The position numbers and the translations under genes are program-made. From NCBI RefSeq assembly GCF_001570425.1, contig NZ_BCSX01000044.1, forward strand, positions 186,001 to 250,000: a stretch of 64,000 bases of DNA, read 5' to 3'. Below are positions 1 to 7,149 of the stretch, in pieces (position 1 is the stretch's first letter; each line of letters opens with the position of its first letter). The DNA is from Mycolicibacterium brisbanense (GTDB lineage Bacteria; Actinomycetota; Actinomycetes; Mycobacteriales; Mycobacteriaceae). The notes under the pieces were generated by a model. It was not told the DNA's origin. It saw nothing but the letters and a program-made list of their open reading frames with translations, and did not search any database.

Positions 1-291
1 CTCGGCGTGCCGCTGAGCCAGCTCGGCCAGTTCTCCGGCCACGGCGCCCAGTTGTCGGCCCGCATTGCCGGGGCCGAACAGTCCCTACGGCAGGTCGCCG
101 ACAAGGCTCCGAAGGACGCCGAGACCAAGCAGTTCGTCGCGGCCATCACCGATCGGCTCAGCGATCTCAGTGCCGCGGTGGCCGCCGCCGAGCACATGCC
201 GACCGCACGCCGCCGGGGCGCGCACGCGGCCATCGCGGCGCAGCTCGACGGCATCGACGCCGACCTGCTGGCCCGGCTCGGTCTGGTCTGA
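1..291 (+). CDS. C-terminal part of a conserved protein (5' end outside window)
   Basis: The frame is open from base 1 and ends at TGA 289-291, so only the last 96 or so residues are visible. They are alpha-helical, rich in Ala, Asp and Arg, and have no membrane segment or catalytic motif that I recognise. Given the hns/rraA/ethA order downstream, this could be the orthologue of the gene just upstream of Rv3851 in M. tuberculosis (Rv3850-like), but that rests only on synteny. The next gene starts 9 bases later, so the two may share a transcript. No function is assigned. Confidence 0.6.
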   Translation, partial: LGVPLSQLGQFSGHGAQLSARIAGAEQSLRQVADKAPKDAETKQFVAAITDRLSDLSAAVAAAEHMPTARRRGAHAAIAAQLDGIDADLLARLGLV

Positions 292-299
292 CCCGTGCG

Positions 300-833
300 A
301 TGACCGACGCCCGTACCGATCCCGCGGCCCGGCTGCGCGGTACGTCCGTCGGGATCCTCACCGCCGTGTTGGCGGTGGCCTCGCACGGAGCCGCGGGTGG
401 CGGATGGCCCGCCGGCGCCGTCATCGCGCAACTGGCACTACTGGCGGTCACGCTCGGCGCGGTGGCGTCGACCATGCGGGCCGCGAACCGCACCTGGGTG
501 CTCGTCGGTCTGCTCGGCGCGGGCCAGATGCTCGGGCACGCACTGCTGGCCATCGACGGTCACACCCACGGGTCGCATCCGTTGCAGCCCGGGGCGGTGA
601 TGCTTGTCGCGCACCTCGTGGCCGTCACCGTGGGAGCCCTCCTCATCGCAGGCGGAACCCGGTTGTGCGCCGCGCTGTCCCGGGTCCTACTGTCGGTGGC
701 GCGTCGCGTGCCTCCGATCCCGGCGGGGACCACCCACAGCGTCACCCGCAGCGCCGACCAGCCGATGCAATCCGCCCGGCTGTTGGCCACATCGGTGTCC
801 CATCGGGGTCCGCCGGTCAGTGTCATTCACTGA
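300..833 (+). CDS. small polytopic membrane protein, copper-locus neighbour
   Basis: A 177-residue protein with four hydrophobic segments (about residues 15-30, 40-58, 66-82 and 100-122) and a basic C-terminal tail. A His-rich loop, GHALLAIDGHTHGSH, sits between the third and fourth segments and could bind metal. ATG 300 is 9 bases after the previous stop. The gene lies 41 bases before the YcnI/CopC/CopD set, which suggests a part in the same copper-related process. That role is inferred from position and the His loop only. I do not recognise a named family. Confidence 0.7.
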   Translation: MTDARTDPAARLRGTSVGILTAVLAVASHGAAGGGWPAGAVIAQLALLAVTLGAVASTMRAANRTWVLVGLLGAGQMLGHALLAIDGHTHGSHPLQPGAVMLVAHLVAVTVGALLIAGGTRLCAALSRVLLSVARRVPPIPAGTTHSVTRSADQPMQSARLLATSVSHRGPPVSVIH

Positions 834-874
834 TCCTCCTATCCCCCGACATCCACGAAAGACACTGATTCACA

Positions 875-1570
875 ATGAAATCCCCTCACGGGGCGCGTTG
901 GCGCGCCCTGCCCGCCGCTGCTGCGGCGACCCTTGCGACCGGGCTGCTCACCGCAGCCCCGGCGTCTGCCCACGTGCACGCCGATGCCGACAACCCCACC
1001 CCTGGCAGCACATCGCTGGTGACGTTCCAGGTTCCCGGAGAATCCGATACCGGCGCTCTGACAACACAATTGAGTGTCGCACTGCCCAACGTAGCCTCAG
1101 CCCGCGCCGAGGTGATGCCGGGCTGGACGGCCAAGCTCGACCGGGACACGGCGGCAGGCACCGTCCGTTCAGTCACCTGGACCGCGGCGCCGGGCGTCGG
1201 TATCTCGCCCGATCAGTTCGCGCTGTTCCGGATCTCGGTCAAGCTTCCCACCACCCCGACGGTGAGTTTCCCTGCCACGCAGACGTATTCGGATGGCAAG
1301 GTGGTGCATTGGGATCAGGCCCCGCTGCCCGGTGGCGGTGAGCCCGAGTACCCCGCACCGGAACTGAAGCTGTCGGGCGCCCCCGCCGGCGACGACCACG
1401 ACGACGACCACGGCGCCGCCCCGAGCGTGACGGCCACAGCGCAGCCCCCGGCAAGCGCGGCACCCGCTGCGGCCACCGCCGACAACACGGCGCGCTGGCT
1501 GGCCGGCGGAGCACTGGCGGTTGCGGCCGTCGCGGTGGTGGCAGCTCTGGCGGCGCGGCGCCGGTCATGA
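875..1570 (+). CDS. YcnI-like copper-binding protein (DUF1775), membrane anchored
   Basis: A 231-residue exported protein. The signal peptide covers residues 1-32 and ends in ASA, so cleavage would leave His33 (HVHADAD) as the new N-terminus. YcnI proteins bind copper through this N-terminal His and a nearby acidic residue. A DUF1775 beta-sandwich follows, with the conserved VHWDQ segment near residue 147. Then come an Asp/His-rich stretch (GDDHDDDHG), a Pro/Ala linker and a C-terminal membrane helix with RRR stop. The stop overlaps the CopC-like start by four bases (ATGA). Extracytoplasmic copper trafficking is the likely role. Confidence 0.88.
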   Translation: MKSPHGARWRALPAAAAATLATGLLTAAPASAHVHADADNPTPGSTSLVTFQVPGESDTGALTTQLSVALPNVASARAEVMPGWTAKLDRDTAAGTVRSVTWTAAPGVGISPDQFALFRISVKLPTTPTVSFPATQTYSDGKVVHWDQAPLPGGGEPEYPAPELKLSGAPAGDDHDDDHGAAPSVTATAQPPASAAPAAATADNTARWLAGGALAVAAVAVVAALAARRRS

Positions 1571-2073
1571 GGCGGGTGCTCGCGGCCGTCGTGGCCGGAT
1601 TCGCTTTGGCGGCATTGTCATTGGCTGCCGCGGGTACCGCGTCGGCGCACGCCACCAGGATCGCCACCGATCCTGCCGATCACGCCGCGCTCACCGCGTC
1701 ACCGCAGCGGGTCAGTGCGACGTTCAACGAGGCCCTGCAGCAGACATTCGCCGACATGACGGTCGTCGGGCCCGACGGCAACTCGTGGTCGACCGGCAAT
1801 GCTCAGGTGCAGGGCGCGGTCATCGGCATCGACCTGCGGCCGCTCGGCCCGACCGGTACCTACACGGTGAACTACCGGGTCACCTCAGCCGACGGGCACG
1901 TGGTGTCCGGATCGTGGTCGTTCGACCTGACCGTCGCGGGCTCGGGAACCCCGGGTCCGCCGGTCGGCTCGGCGAGTGGCTCCGACGGCAGCCTGCCGGT
2001 GTGGCCGTTCGTGGTGGTGGCCGCGGTCATCGTCGGTGGCGGAGCTTGGTGGGTGCTGCGCCGGCGGGCGTGA
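1567..2073 (+). CDS. CopC-domain copper-binding protein with C-terminal anchor
   Basis: A 168-residue protein with a signal peptide ending ASA at residue 27, so His28 becomes the mature N-terminus as in CopC proteins. The CopC cupredoxin-like fold follows and ends with the typical DGHVVSGSWSF motif, whose His is the second copper ligand. A C-terminal helix (about residues 140-160) and RRRA tail anchor it outside the membrane. ATG 1567 overlaps the preceding stop, and its own stop overlaps the CopD-like GTG start at 2070. The gene is therefore translationally coupled on both sides. The predicted job is to bind periplasmic copper and hand it to the CopD-like neighbour. Confidence 0.88.
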   Translation: MRRVLAAVVAGFALAALSLAAAGTASAHATRIATDPADHAALTASPQRVSATFNEALQQTFADMTVVGPDGNSWSTGNAQVQGAVIGIDLRPLGPTGTYTVNYRVTSADGHVVSGSWSFDLTVAGSGTPGPPVGSASGSDGSLPVWPFVVVAAVIVGGGAWWVLRRRA

Positions 2074-2990
2074 CGCGCAGGGTGGTGGCCGGCGCCGCGT
2101 TCATCGTCGCGGTGTCGGCGGCCGCCGCCTGGGCGCTGGGGTATCCGCAGAGCCCGTTGGGCGGTGCGGCGGCACGCGCCGCGGCCGACGGTGCGGCGGT
2201 GGTCGCGGTGGGATTGGCCGTGGTGCCGATGCTCGACGTGGCACGCTACCGCGCCGAACTGATCCGGTCGGCGACCACACCGTTGGTGTGGACCAGTGCG
2301 GTGTGGCTGCTCGCCGAAATCGTGCGGCTGATCGCCGAGACTGCCCGCGCGGCCGATGTGGGCGTGTTGCACCTCGGCGTGCAGACCACCGCCGAGTTCG
2401 CGTTGGCGACGACGGCAGGCCGCTCCAGCCTCGCCGGGGTGGTCGCAGCCTTGGCCCTTGGCATCGTCACGCTCGCTGTGCCGAGGACCACGGCGGCGGT
2501 GGCTGCGACAACCGGGATCGCCGCAGCAGGTCTGGTGGCGCGAACCCTGTCGGGGCATCTCGCCGAGAGCCCGGTCGGCGGGCTCGCGGTGGCCGTCCAC
2601 GCGCTGGCCGCCGCCCTGTGGTGCGGCACGCTGGCCGCCCTCGTGCTCACGGTCACGCACCGGGGACAGTGGGCCCGGGTGCTGCCGCGGTACTCCCAGC
2701 TGTCGCTGAGCTGCGTCGTGGCGCTGTTGATCTTCGGCGTCCTCGGCGCTGCCATCCGGCTGAACACCCCCGCGGAACTGTGGGCGACCGGGTACGGAAG
2801 GCTGCTGTCGGCCAAGGTCGTGCTGACCGCGGGTCTGCTGGTCGTGGCCTGGCGGAACCGGGCGGGCTGGCTGCCTGCGGCACGCTCGCATCGGGCCAGC
2901 GCGACCCTGTCCCGCACCCGCTCGCTGATCGAGCTGGCCGTCATGACCGTCACCATCACGTTTGCCGCGGCGTTGGCCGTCGCGGGTTGA
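2070..2990 (+). CDS. CopD-domain copper transport membrane protein
   Basis: A 306-residue polytopic protein with about eight hydrophobic segments. The GTG start at 2070 overlaps the CopC-like stop (GTGA), and the first helix begins right after VTRR. An upstream extension of this frame would run inside the CopC gene and is not needed. Helices in the second half match the CopD domain, with conserved His in LSGHLAESPVGGLAVAVHALAAALWCG and a copper-family HRGQW loop. With YcnI and CopC upstream this forms a copper acquisition or export set. The direction of transport cannot be read from sequence. Confidence 0.85.
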   Translation: MTRRVVAGAAFIVAVSAAAAWALGYPQSPLGGAAARAAADGAAVVAVGLAVVPMLDVARYRAELIRSATTPLVWTSAVWLLAEIVRLIAETARAADVGVLHLGVQTTAEFALATTAGRSSLAGVVAALALGIVTLAVPRTTAAVAATTGIAAAGLVARTLSGHLAESPVGGLAVAVHALAAALWCGTLAALVLTVTHRGQWARVLPRYSQLSLSCVVALLIFGVLGAAIRLNTPAELWATGYGRLLSAKVVLTAGLLVVAWRNRAGWLPAARSHRASATLSRTRSLIELAVMTVTITFAAALAVAG

Positions 2991-3081
2991 CCGCTCGGCC
3001 GCCTGGCATGATGGGGGCGACTGCCGGCCACCCCGCACCCGCGTCGGCGCGGAGCACCAGACACCGCAAAGGAGCAGCCCG

Positions 3082-3540
3082 ATGGCAGAGCAGCAGGATC
3101 CGTCCGAGGACAAGCCGGACGCCGGTTCCGGACCTCCCGCGGCAGGCCCATCCGATGCGGCCGCCGATCCTGGTGCTGTGACACCGCCTGCGAAGAAGGC
3201 TCCCGCCAAGAAGGCGCCCGCGAAGAAAGCCCCCGCCAAGGCCGCCGCGAACGCACCGGCCAAAAAAGCGCCTGCCAAAAAAGCTCCCGCGAAGAAGGCC
3301 CCCGCCAAGAAGGCGCCGGCCAAGAAAGCCGCCCCGCCTCCACCCACGCCGTCCGCCGATCTCGCGTCGGCAGCCAAAGAGACTGCAGCGCAAGCGAAGT
3401 CGACGGTGGCCGCGGCGGCCAACCCCACCTTGCCCGTCACGCCCCGCACGTCGCGGATGCCCTTCGTGGTCGCCGTGGCGGTCGGTGTGCTGGCGGTACT
3501 GATCGTGTTGCTCACCAGGCGCCGCTCCGGCTCCGAGTGA
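3082..3540 (+). CDS. hns: PAKKA-repeat, membrane-anchored nucleoid-associated protein (Rv3852-like)
   Basis: A 152-residue protein. Residues 1-35 are acidic and disordered. Residues 36-84 carry about ten PAKKA-type Lys/Ala/Pro repeats like histone H1 or the HupB tail. Residues 127-145 form one hydrophobic helix, followed by RRRSGSE. M. tuberculosis Rv3852 (Hns) has this unusual arrangement and the same gene order with rraA, ethA and ethR. ATG 3082 follows the Shine-Dalgarno AAGGAG at 3069-3074. The protein probably binds DNA through the basic repeats while tied to the membrane. The repeats are near-identical in DNA, so length variation between strains is likely. Confidence 0.82.
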   Translation: MAEQQDPSEDKPDAGSGPPAAGPSDAAADPGAVTPPAKKAPAKKAPAKKAPAKAAANAPAKKAPAKKAPAKKAPAKKAPAKKAAPPPPTPSADLASAAKETAAQAKSTVAAAANPTLPVTPRTSRMPFVVAVAVGVLAVLIVLLTRRRSGSE

Positions 3541-3550
3541 GTTTTTTCCC

Positions 3551-3588
3551 TTGACCCTCTCCCGACGTCAGGGTCGATAGTTAGGTTC
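3551..3588 (+). promoter_or_regulatory. MerR-type autoregulatory promoter with dyad in a long spacer
   Basis: A -35 box TTGACC (3551-3556) and a -10-like GATAGT (3576-3581) are separated by 19 bases. The spacer holds a perfect dyad GACCCT-N11-AGGGTC (3553-3558 and 3570-3575). Over-long spacers with a central dyad are the hallmark of MerR-controlled promoters. The predicted transcript start falls at or beside GTG 3589, so the message may be leaderless. Confidence 0.7.
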
Positions 3589-4380
3589 GTGGACGCCAAT
3601 ACCGACGCCAGGACCGTCGGCGCCGTAGCCACCCTCACCGGGGTGTCGGTACGGACGCTGCACCACTACGACCGCATCGGTCTGGTGGTGCCGAGCGTGC
3701 GGACCGCAGCCGGTTACCGCGGCTATCTCGATGCCGACATCGAGCGGCTGCACATGGTGCTGGTGTACCGCGCGGCCAGCTTGGCCCTCGACGACATCCG
3801 GGTGCTGCTCGACGATGCCGAGGCCGATGTGCTCGCCCACCTGCGACGCCAACATGCGTTGCTGTGCGAGCAGGCCGAACAACTGGAGCACACGATCAAA
3901 GCAGTGGAGGAACTCATGAGCGCGCATCGCAGCGGTATCAAATTGACCGCCGAGGAGCAGGTGGAGATCTTCCGTACCACGAAGTTCGGGGACGAGTACG
4001 CCATCGAGGCCGAAGAACGCTGGGGCGACACCGACGCGTGGAAGCAGTCGCAGCGACGCACCGCCGAGCTGACCAAGCAGGACTGGATCGAGATCAAATC
4101 CGAGGGTGACGCGCTGCTGGCCGACCTCGCCGCAGGCAAGCGCGCCGGCGTCGTTCCCGGCTCGTCGGACGCCGATGCTCTGGCGGCACGGCACCGGGCC
4201 TCGATCGCGCGGTTCTACGACGTCGGGGACGAGATGCACGTGTGTCTGGCCGAGATGTACCTGGCCGACGACCGGTTCACCCGGTACTACGACGACGTCG
4301 AGCCTGGTCTGGCCCAGTTCGTGCACGACATCATCGTGGCAAGTGTGCACGAGGGCGGTCCTGAAATAATCGCGGAGTGA
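3589..4380 (+). CDS. MerR-family regulator with TipAS ligand-binding domain
   Basis: A 263-residue protein. The winged helix-turn-helix (about residues 9-77) has the MerR signature of RTLHHYDRIGLVVPS. A coiled dimerisation helix follows (about 80-110), then a TipAS-type domain (about 120-255) like that of Streptomyces TipAL, which senses thiopeptides and other hydrophobic ligands. The GTG start at 3589 lies just downstream of a MerR-type promoter dyad, so autoregulation is likely. The stop overlaps the rraA start by four bases (GTGA). The ligand is unknown. Confidence 0.85.
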   Translation: MDANTDARTVGAVATLTGVSVRTLHHYDRIGLVVPSVRTAAGYRGYLDADIERLHMVLVYRAASLALDDIRVLLDDAEADVLAHLRRQHALLCEQAEQLEHTIKAVEELMSAHRSGIKLTAEEQVEIFRTTKFGDEYAIEAEERWGDTDAWKQSQRRTAELTKQDWIEIKSEGDALLADLAAGKRAGVVPGSSDADALAARHRASIARFYDVGDEMHVCLAEMYLADDRFTRYYDDVEPGLAQFVHDIIVASVHEGGPEIIAE

Positions 4381-4856
4381 GTATCGAACCCCGCGCCACC
4401 GCCGATCTGGTCGACGAGATCTACCCCGATGTCCGCAGCTGCGATCTGCAGTTGCAGAACTACGGGGCCAGAACGATGTTCGCCGGCCGCATCACCACGG
4501 TGCGCTGCTTCCAGGACAACGCCCTGCTCAAGTCGATCCTGTCCACGCCGGGCGACGGCGGGGTGCTGGTGATCGACGGCGCGGGCTCCCTGCACACCGC
4601 GCTGGTCGGCGACATCATCGCGGGGCTGGCCCACGACAACGGCTGGTCCGGGGTGATCGTGCACGGCGCGGTGCGCGACGCGGCCACGCTGCGGACCATC
4701 GACGTCGGGATCAAGGCCCTTGGCACCAACCCCCGCAAGGGCACCAAGACCGGTGAGGGCGAACAGGACGTCGAGGTGAGCTTCGGCGGTGTGACCTTCG
4801 TGCCGGGCGACATCGCCTACTGCGACGACGACGGCATCGTGGTGGTCACCCCCTAA
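4377..4856 (+). CDS. rraA: RraA-like protein (historically annotated MenG)
   Basis: A 159-residue RraA-fold protein, the usual length for the family. It has the GGVLVIDGAGS and GWSGVIVHGAVRDAATL segments that form the ring-shaped trimer's active groove. Family members either inhibit RNase E or act as metal-dependent aldolases. The old MenG methyltransferase name is a known misannotation. GTG 4377 overlaps the MerR regulator stop. The gene is orthologous by position to Rv3853. Its transcript should end at the strong hairpin at 4861-4916, which separates it from convergent ethA. Confidence 0.87.
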   Translation: MSIEPRATADLVDEIYPDVRSCDLQLQNYGARTMFAGRITTVRCFQDNALLKSILSTPGDGGVLVIDGAGSLHTALVGDIIAGLAHDNGWSGVIVHGAVRDAATLRTIDVGIKALGTNPRKGTKTGEGEQDVEVSFGGVTFVPGDIAYCDDDGIVVVTP

Positions 4857-4860
4857 CCGC

Positions 4861-4916
4861 GAGCAGACGCGAAATCCCCCTAAACCGCGTGGTTTAGGGG
4901 GATTTCACGTCTGCTC
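4861..4916. terminator. long palindrome between convergent rraA and ethA
   Basis: Arms GAGCAGACG and GAAATCCCCCTAAACC (4861-4869 and 4871-4886) pair with GGTTTAGGGGGATTTC and CGTCTGCTC (4891-4906 and 4908-4916). They leave a four-base loop GCGT and one C/A mismatch, giving a 25-bp stem. It works on both strands and probably terminates both convergent genes. Its ends GAGCAGAC/GTCTGCTC recur in the element at 57055-57142. Confidence 0.8.
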
Positions 4917-4929
4917 GGCGGAAAAGAAA

Positions 4930-6399
4930 CTAGGCCGGCACTGCCACGCGGTGCTTGGTGAAGTGCAGCGACTGCTCGTCGACCTTGCCGTACCGGATGG
5001 TCCTCATGTCGAAGAAGTAGTTCTGCTTGAGCTTCCACGGCGCCTGCGATCCCGACTTGGGCAGGCTGTCCATGGCACGCCGGAAGTACCCGGGCGTGAA
5101 GTCCATGAACGGCAGCTCGTCGACGCTGTCGCCGGGGTGCTGCGCCTCGACGCGGTCAAAACCGTTGGCGTCCATGTAGTTCAGCAGACGGCAGATGAAC
5201 TCCGACACCAGATCCGCCTTGAGGGTCCACGACGCGTTGGTGTACCCGAAGGTGATCGCCATGTTCGGGACGCCCGACAGCATGAGGCCCTTGTAGGTCA
5301 TGCACGAGGGCAGGTCGATCGGCTCGCCGTTGCGGTTGGCGGTCGCGCCACCGAACAGCTGCATGTTCAAACCCGTTGCGGTGACGATGATGTCAGCCTG
5401 CAGCTCCTCACCCGACGTGAGCTTGATGCCGTTCTCGGTGAAGGTCTCGATGGTGTCGGTGACGACGCCCGCCTTGCCCGAGCGGATGGCCTTGAACAGA
5501 TCGCCGTTGGGGGCCAAGCAGACTCGCTCGTCCCACGGGTTGTAACGCGGGCTGAAGTGCTTGTCGTAGTCGAAGCCCTCGGGCAACCGGCGCTCGGCCA
5601 TCTGGCGCAGCGCCTTCTTGAACACGGCCGGGAACTTGCGGGCGAGCTGATACTGACCGGTGCTGTAACCGATCTGCTTCCAGCGGTTGACGAAGTGCGC
5701 CAGGTTCTTCGGCAGGTACTTGTTGGTCTTCGCGGCCACGGGATCGACGAGCGGCAGCGCGCCGATGTAGGTGGGCGAGCGCTGCAGCATGGTCACGTGG
5801 CCGACACCGCCGTCGACCAACGACGGGATCAGTGTGACAGCTGTGGCGCCGGAACCGATCACGACCACGTTCTTGCCGGCGTAGTCGAGATCCTCCGGCC
5901 AGTGCTGCGGATGGATGATCTGACCCTTGAAGTCGGCGGCGCCGGGGAACTCCGGCGAGTAGCCCTCGTCGTAGTTGTAGTAGCCACTGCACACCGACAG
6001 GAAGGATGCGGTGATCTGCTTGGTCTCGCCACCCGTCTCGACGTTGACCGTCCAGTGGTTCTCCGCGTCCGACCAGTCCACCGAGAGCACGCGGTGACCG
6101 GTGCGGATGTGCTTGTCGATGCCGTTCTCGACGGCGGCCTCGTTGATGTAGTTCCAGATCGACTGACCGTCGGCGATCGACTTCGCCGACTCCCACGGCT
6201 TGAACCGGAAACCGAGGGTGAACATGTCGGAGTCGGAACGGATGCCCGGGTACTTGAACAGGTCCCAGGTGCCGCCGATGTTCTCGCGGCGTTCCAGGAT
6301 CACGTAGCTCTTGCCTGGGCAACGGTCCTGCAGGTGCCAGGCCGTGCTGATGCCGGAGATTCCGGCGCCGACGATCACGACGTCGAAGTGTTCGTTCAT
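4930..6399 (-). CDS. ethA: EthA flavin monooxygenase (Baeyer-Villiger type)
   Basis: A 489-residue protein, the same length as M. tuberculosis EthA. It has an FAD Rossmann motif at the N-terminus (GAGISG, residues 11-16), the Baeyer-Villiger fingerprint FKGQIIHPQHWP, and a second NADPH Rossmann motif GSGATA. The enzyme uses FAD and NADPH to oxygenate ketones and sulfur-containing compounds. The M. tuberculosis version activates the prodrugs ethionamide and thiacetazone. It is divergent from ethR across 78 bases that contain an EthR-like operator, so repression by EthR is likely. Confidence 0.95.
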   Translation of the reverse strand: MNEHFDVVIVGAGISGISTAWHLQDRCPGKSYVILERRENIGGTWDLFKYPGIRSDSDMFTLGFRFKPWESAKSIADGQSIWNYINEAAVENGIDKHIRTGHRVLSVDWSDAENHWTVNVETGGETKQITASFLSVCSGYYNYDEGYSPEFPGAADFKGQIIHPQHWPEDLDYAGKNVVVIGSGATAVTLIPSLVDGGVGHVTMLQRSPTYIGALPLVDPVAAKTNKYLPKNLAHFVNRWKQIGYSTGQYQLARKFPAVFKKALRQMAERRLPEGFDYDKHFSPRYNPWDERVCLAPNGDLFKAIRSGKAGVVTDTIETFTENGIKLTSGEELQADIIVTATGLNMQLFGGATANRNGEPIDLPSCMTYKGLMLSGVPNMAITFGYTNASWTLKADLVSEFICRLLNYMDANGFDRVEAQHPGDSVDELPFMDFTPGYFRRAMDSLPKSGSQAPWKLKQNYFFDMRTIRYGKVDEQSLHFTKHRVAVPA

Positions 6400-6434
6400 G
6401 GGACCGACGGTATCAACACCGTGTCGAGCCAGTC

Positions 6435-6465
6435 AACAGTCTGTCGAAAATCTCGACGCACTGTT
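6435..6465. promoter_or_regulatory. EthR-type operator in the ethA-ethR intergenic region
   Basis: A nested dyad centred at 6450: outer arms AACAGT (6435-6440) and ACTGTT (6460-6465), inner arms TCGA (6444-6447) and TCGA (6453-6456). A further GTGTCGAG lies at 6421-6428. The M. tuberculosis EthR operator likewise consists of repeated TCGA-containing elements in this position. Function is inferred from location and symmetry. Confidence 0.72.
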
Positions 6466-6477
6466 AAACTCCTGATC

Positions 6478-7116
6478 GTGACCACTGCCCAGACCCGCGC
6501 ACCTCGGGGCCGCCGCGCGACGAGACCGTCGGGTGACGACCGCGAAGCGGCGATCCTGGCGACGGCGTCGCGCCTGCTGGAGACCAAGAAGTTCGCCGAT
6601 GTCTCGGTCGACGATCTGGCCAAAGGCGCAGGCATTTCGCGACCCACCTTCTACTTCTATTTCTCATCCAAGGAAGCCGTCCTCCTGTCGCTGCTCGATC
6701 CGCTGATCAAGCGCGCCGACACCGGCTTCGACGGCGCGTTGGAGGACATGCCCGCCGATCCGAAGCGGGCCATCCGCCGTGGCATCGAGATCTTCTTCAG
6801 TTCGTTTGGGTCCCATTCCGCCACCGCGAAGGCCGGGGTCGAGGCGGTCGGCACCATCCCCGAGTTCCGCGAGTTCTGGGCGGGGTTGATGCAGAAGTGG
6901 ATCAACCTGACCGCCGCGCTGATCGGCGCCGAACGTCAGCGGGGCGCCGCCCCGGACACCATTCCGGCGATGGACCTCGCCACCTCGCTGAACCTGATGA
7001 ACGAGCGCACCATGATGGCGGCACTGGCCGGCGAGACGCCGGGCATCGCCGACGACCGGGTGGTCGACACGTTGGCCCACATCTGGCTGACCAGCATCTA
7101 CGGGACAGCCGCCTAG
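6478..7116 (+). CDS. ethR: EthR TetR-family repressor of ethA
   Basis: A 212-residue TetR-family protein. The N-terminal helix-turn-helix is at about residues 20-67, with the recognition-helix segment ISRPTFYFYFSSKEAV. The C-terminal helical bundle keeps the tunnel-lining aromatic and Trp residues of EthR (FREFWAG, MQKWINLTAAL, MNERTMMAAL). GTG 6478 sits just after the operator at 6435-6465, leaving a very short leader. M. tuberculosis EthR (216 residues) binds cooperatively between the two genes and represses ethA. The natural ligand is not known. Confidence 0.93.
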   Translation: MTTAQTRAPRGRRATRPSGDDREAAILATASRLLETKKFADVSVDDLAKGAGISRPTFYFYFSSKEAVLLSLLDPLIKRADTGFDGALEDMPADPKRAIRRGIEIFFSSFGSHSATAKAGVEAVGTIPEFREFWAGLMQKWINLTAALIGAERQRGAAPDTIPAMDLATSLNLMNERTMMAALAGETPGIADDRVVDTLAHIWLTSIYGTAA

Positions 7117-7135
7117 AGCTTGTCGCCCGTGCATG

Positions 7136-7149
7136 CGAACATATGTTCG
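7136..7149. promoter_or_regulatory. perfect LexA (SOS) box overlapping the dinB start codon
   Basis: The 14-base palindrome CGAACATATGTTCG matches the mycobacterial SOS consensus TCGAAC-N4-GTTCGA at every core base. Only the two outermost bases differ. The ATG at 7143-7145 lies within it. LexA bound here would block transcription initiation at, or just upstream of, the dinB start. Confidence 0.8.

Noticed and set aside
1521..2990. A long N-terminal extension of the CopD-like protein
   Set aside because: The extra residues are out-of-frame translation of the YcnI and CopC genes. GTG 2070 overlaps the CopC stop and begins the first helix.
3186..3345. CRISPR or satellite DNA
   Set aside because: The repeats are the PAKKA codons of the hns-like gene with codon-level variation, not spacer-separated units.
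4377..4856. MenG demethylmenaquinone methyltransferase
   Set aside because: The sequence has no SAM-binding motif and matches the RraA fold; MenG is a historical misname.
4951..7116. A very long open frame on the plus strand running through ethA into ethR
   Set aside because: It is the antisense frame of ethA joined to ethR. GC-rich third positions make it open, but ethR has its own GTG at 6478 after the operator.
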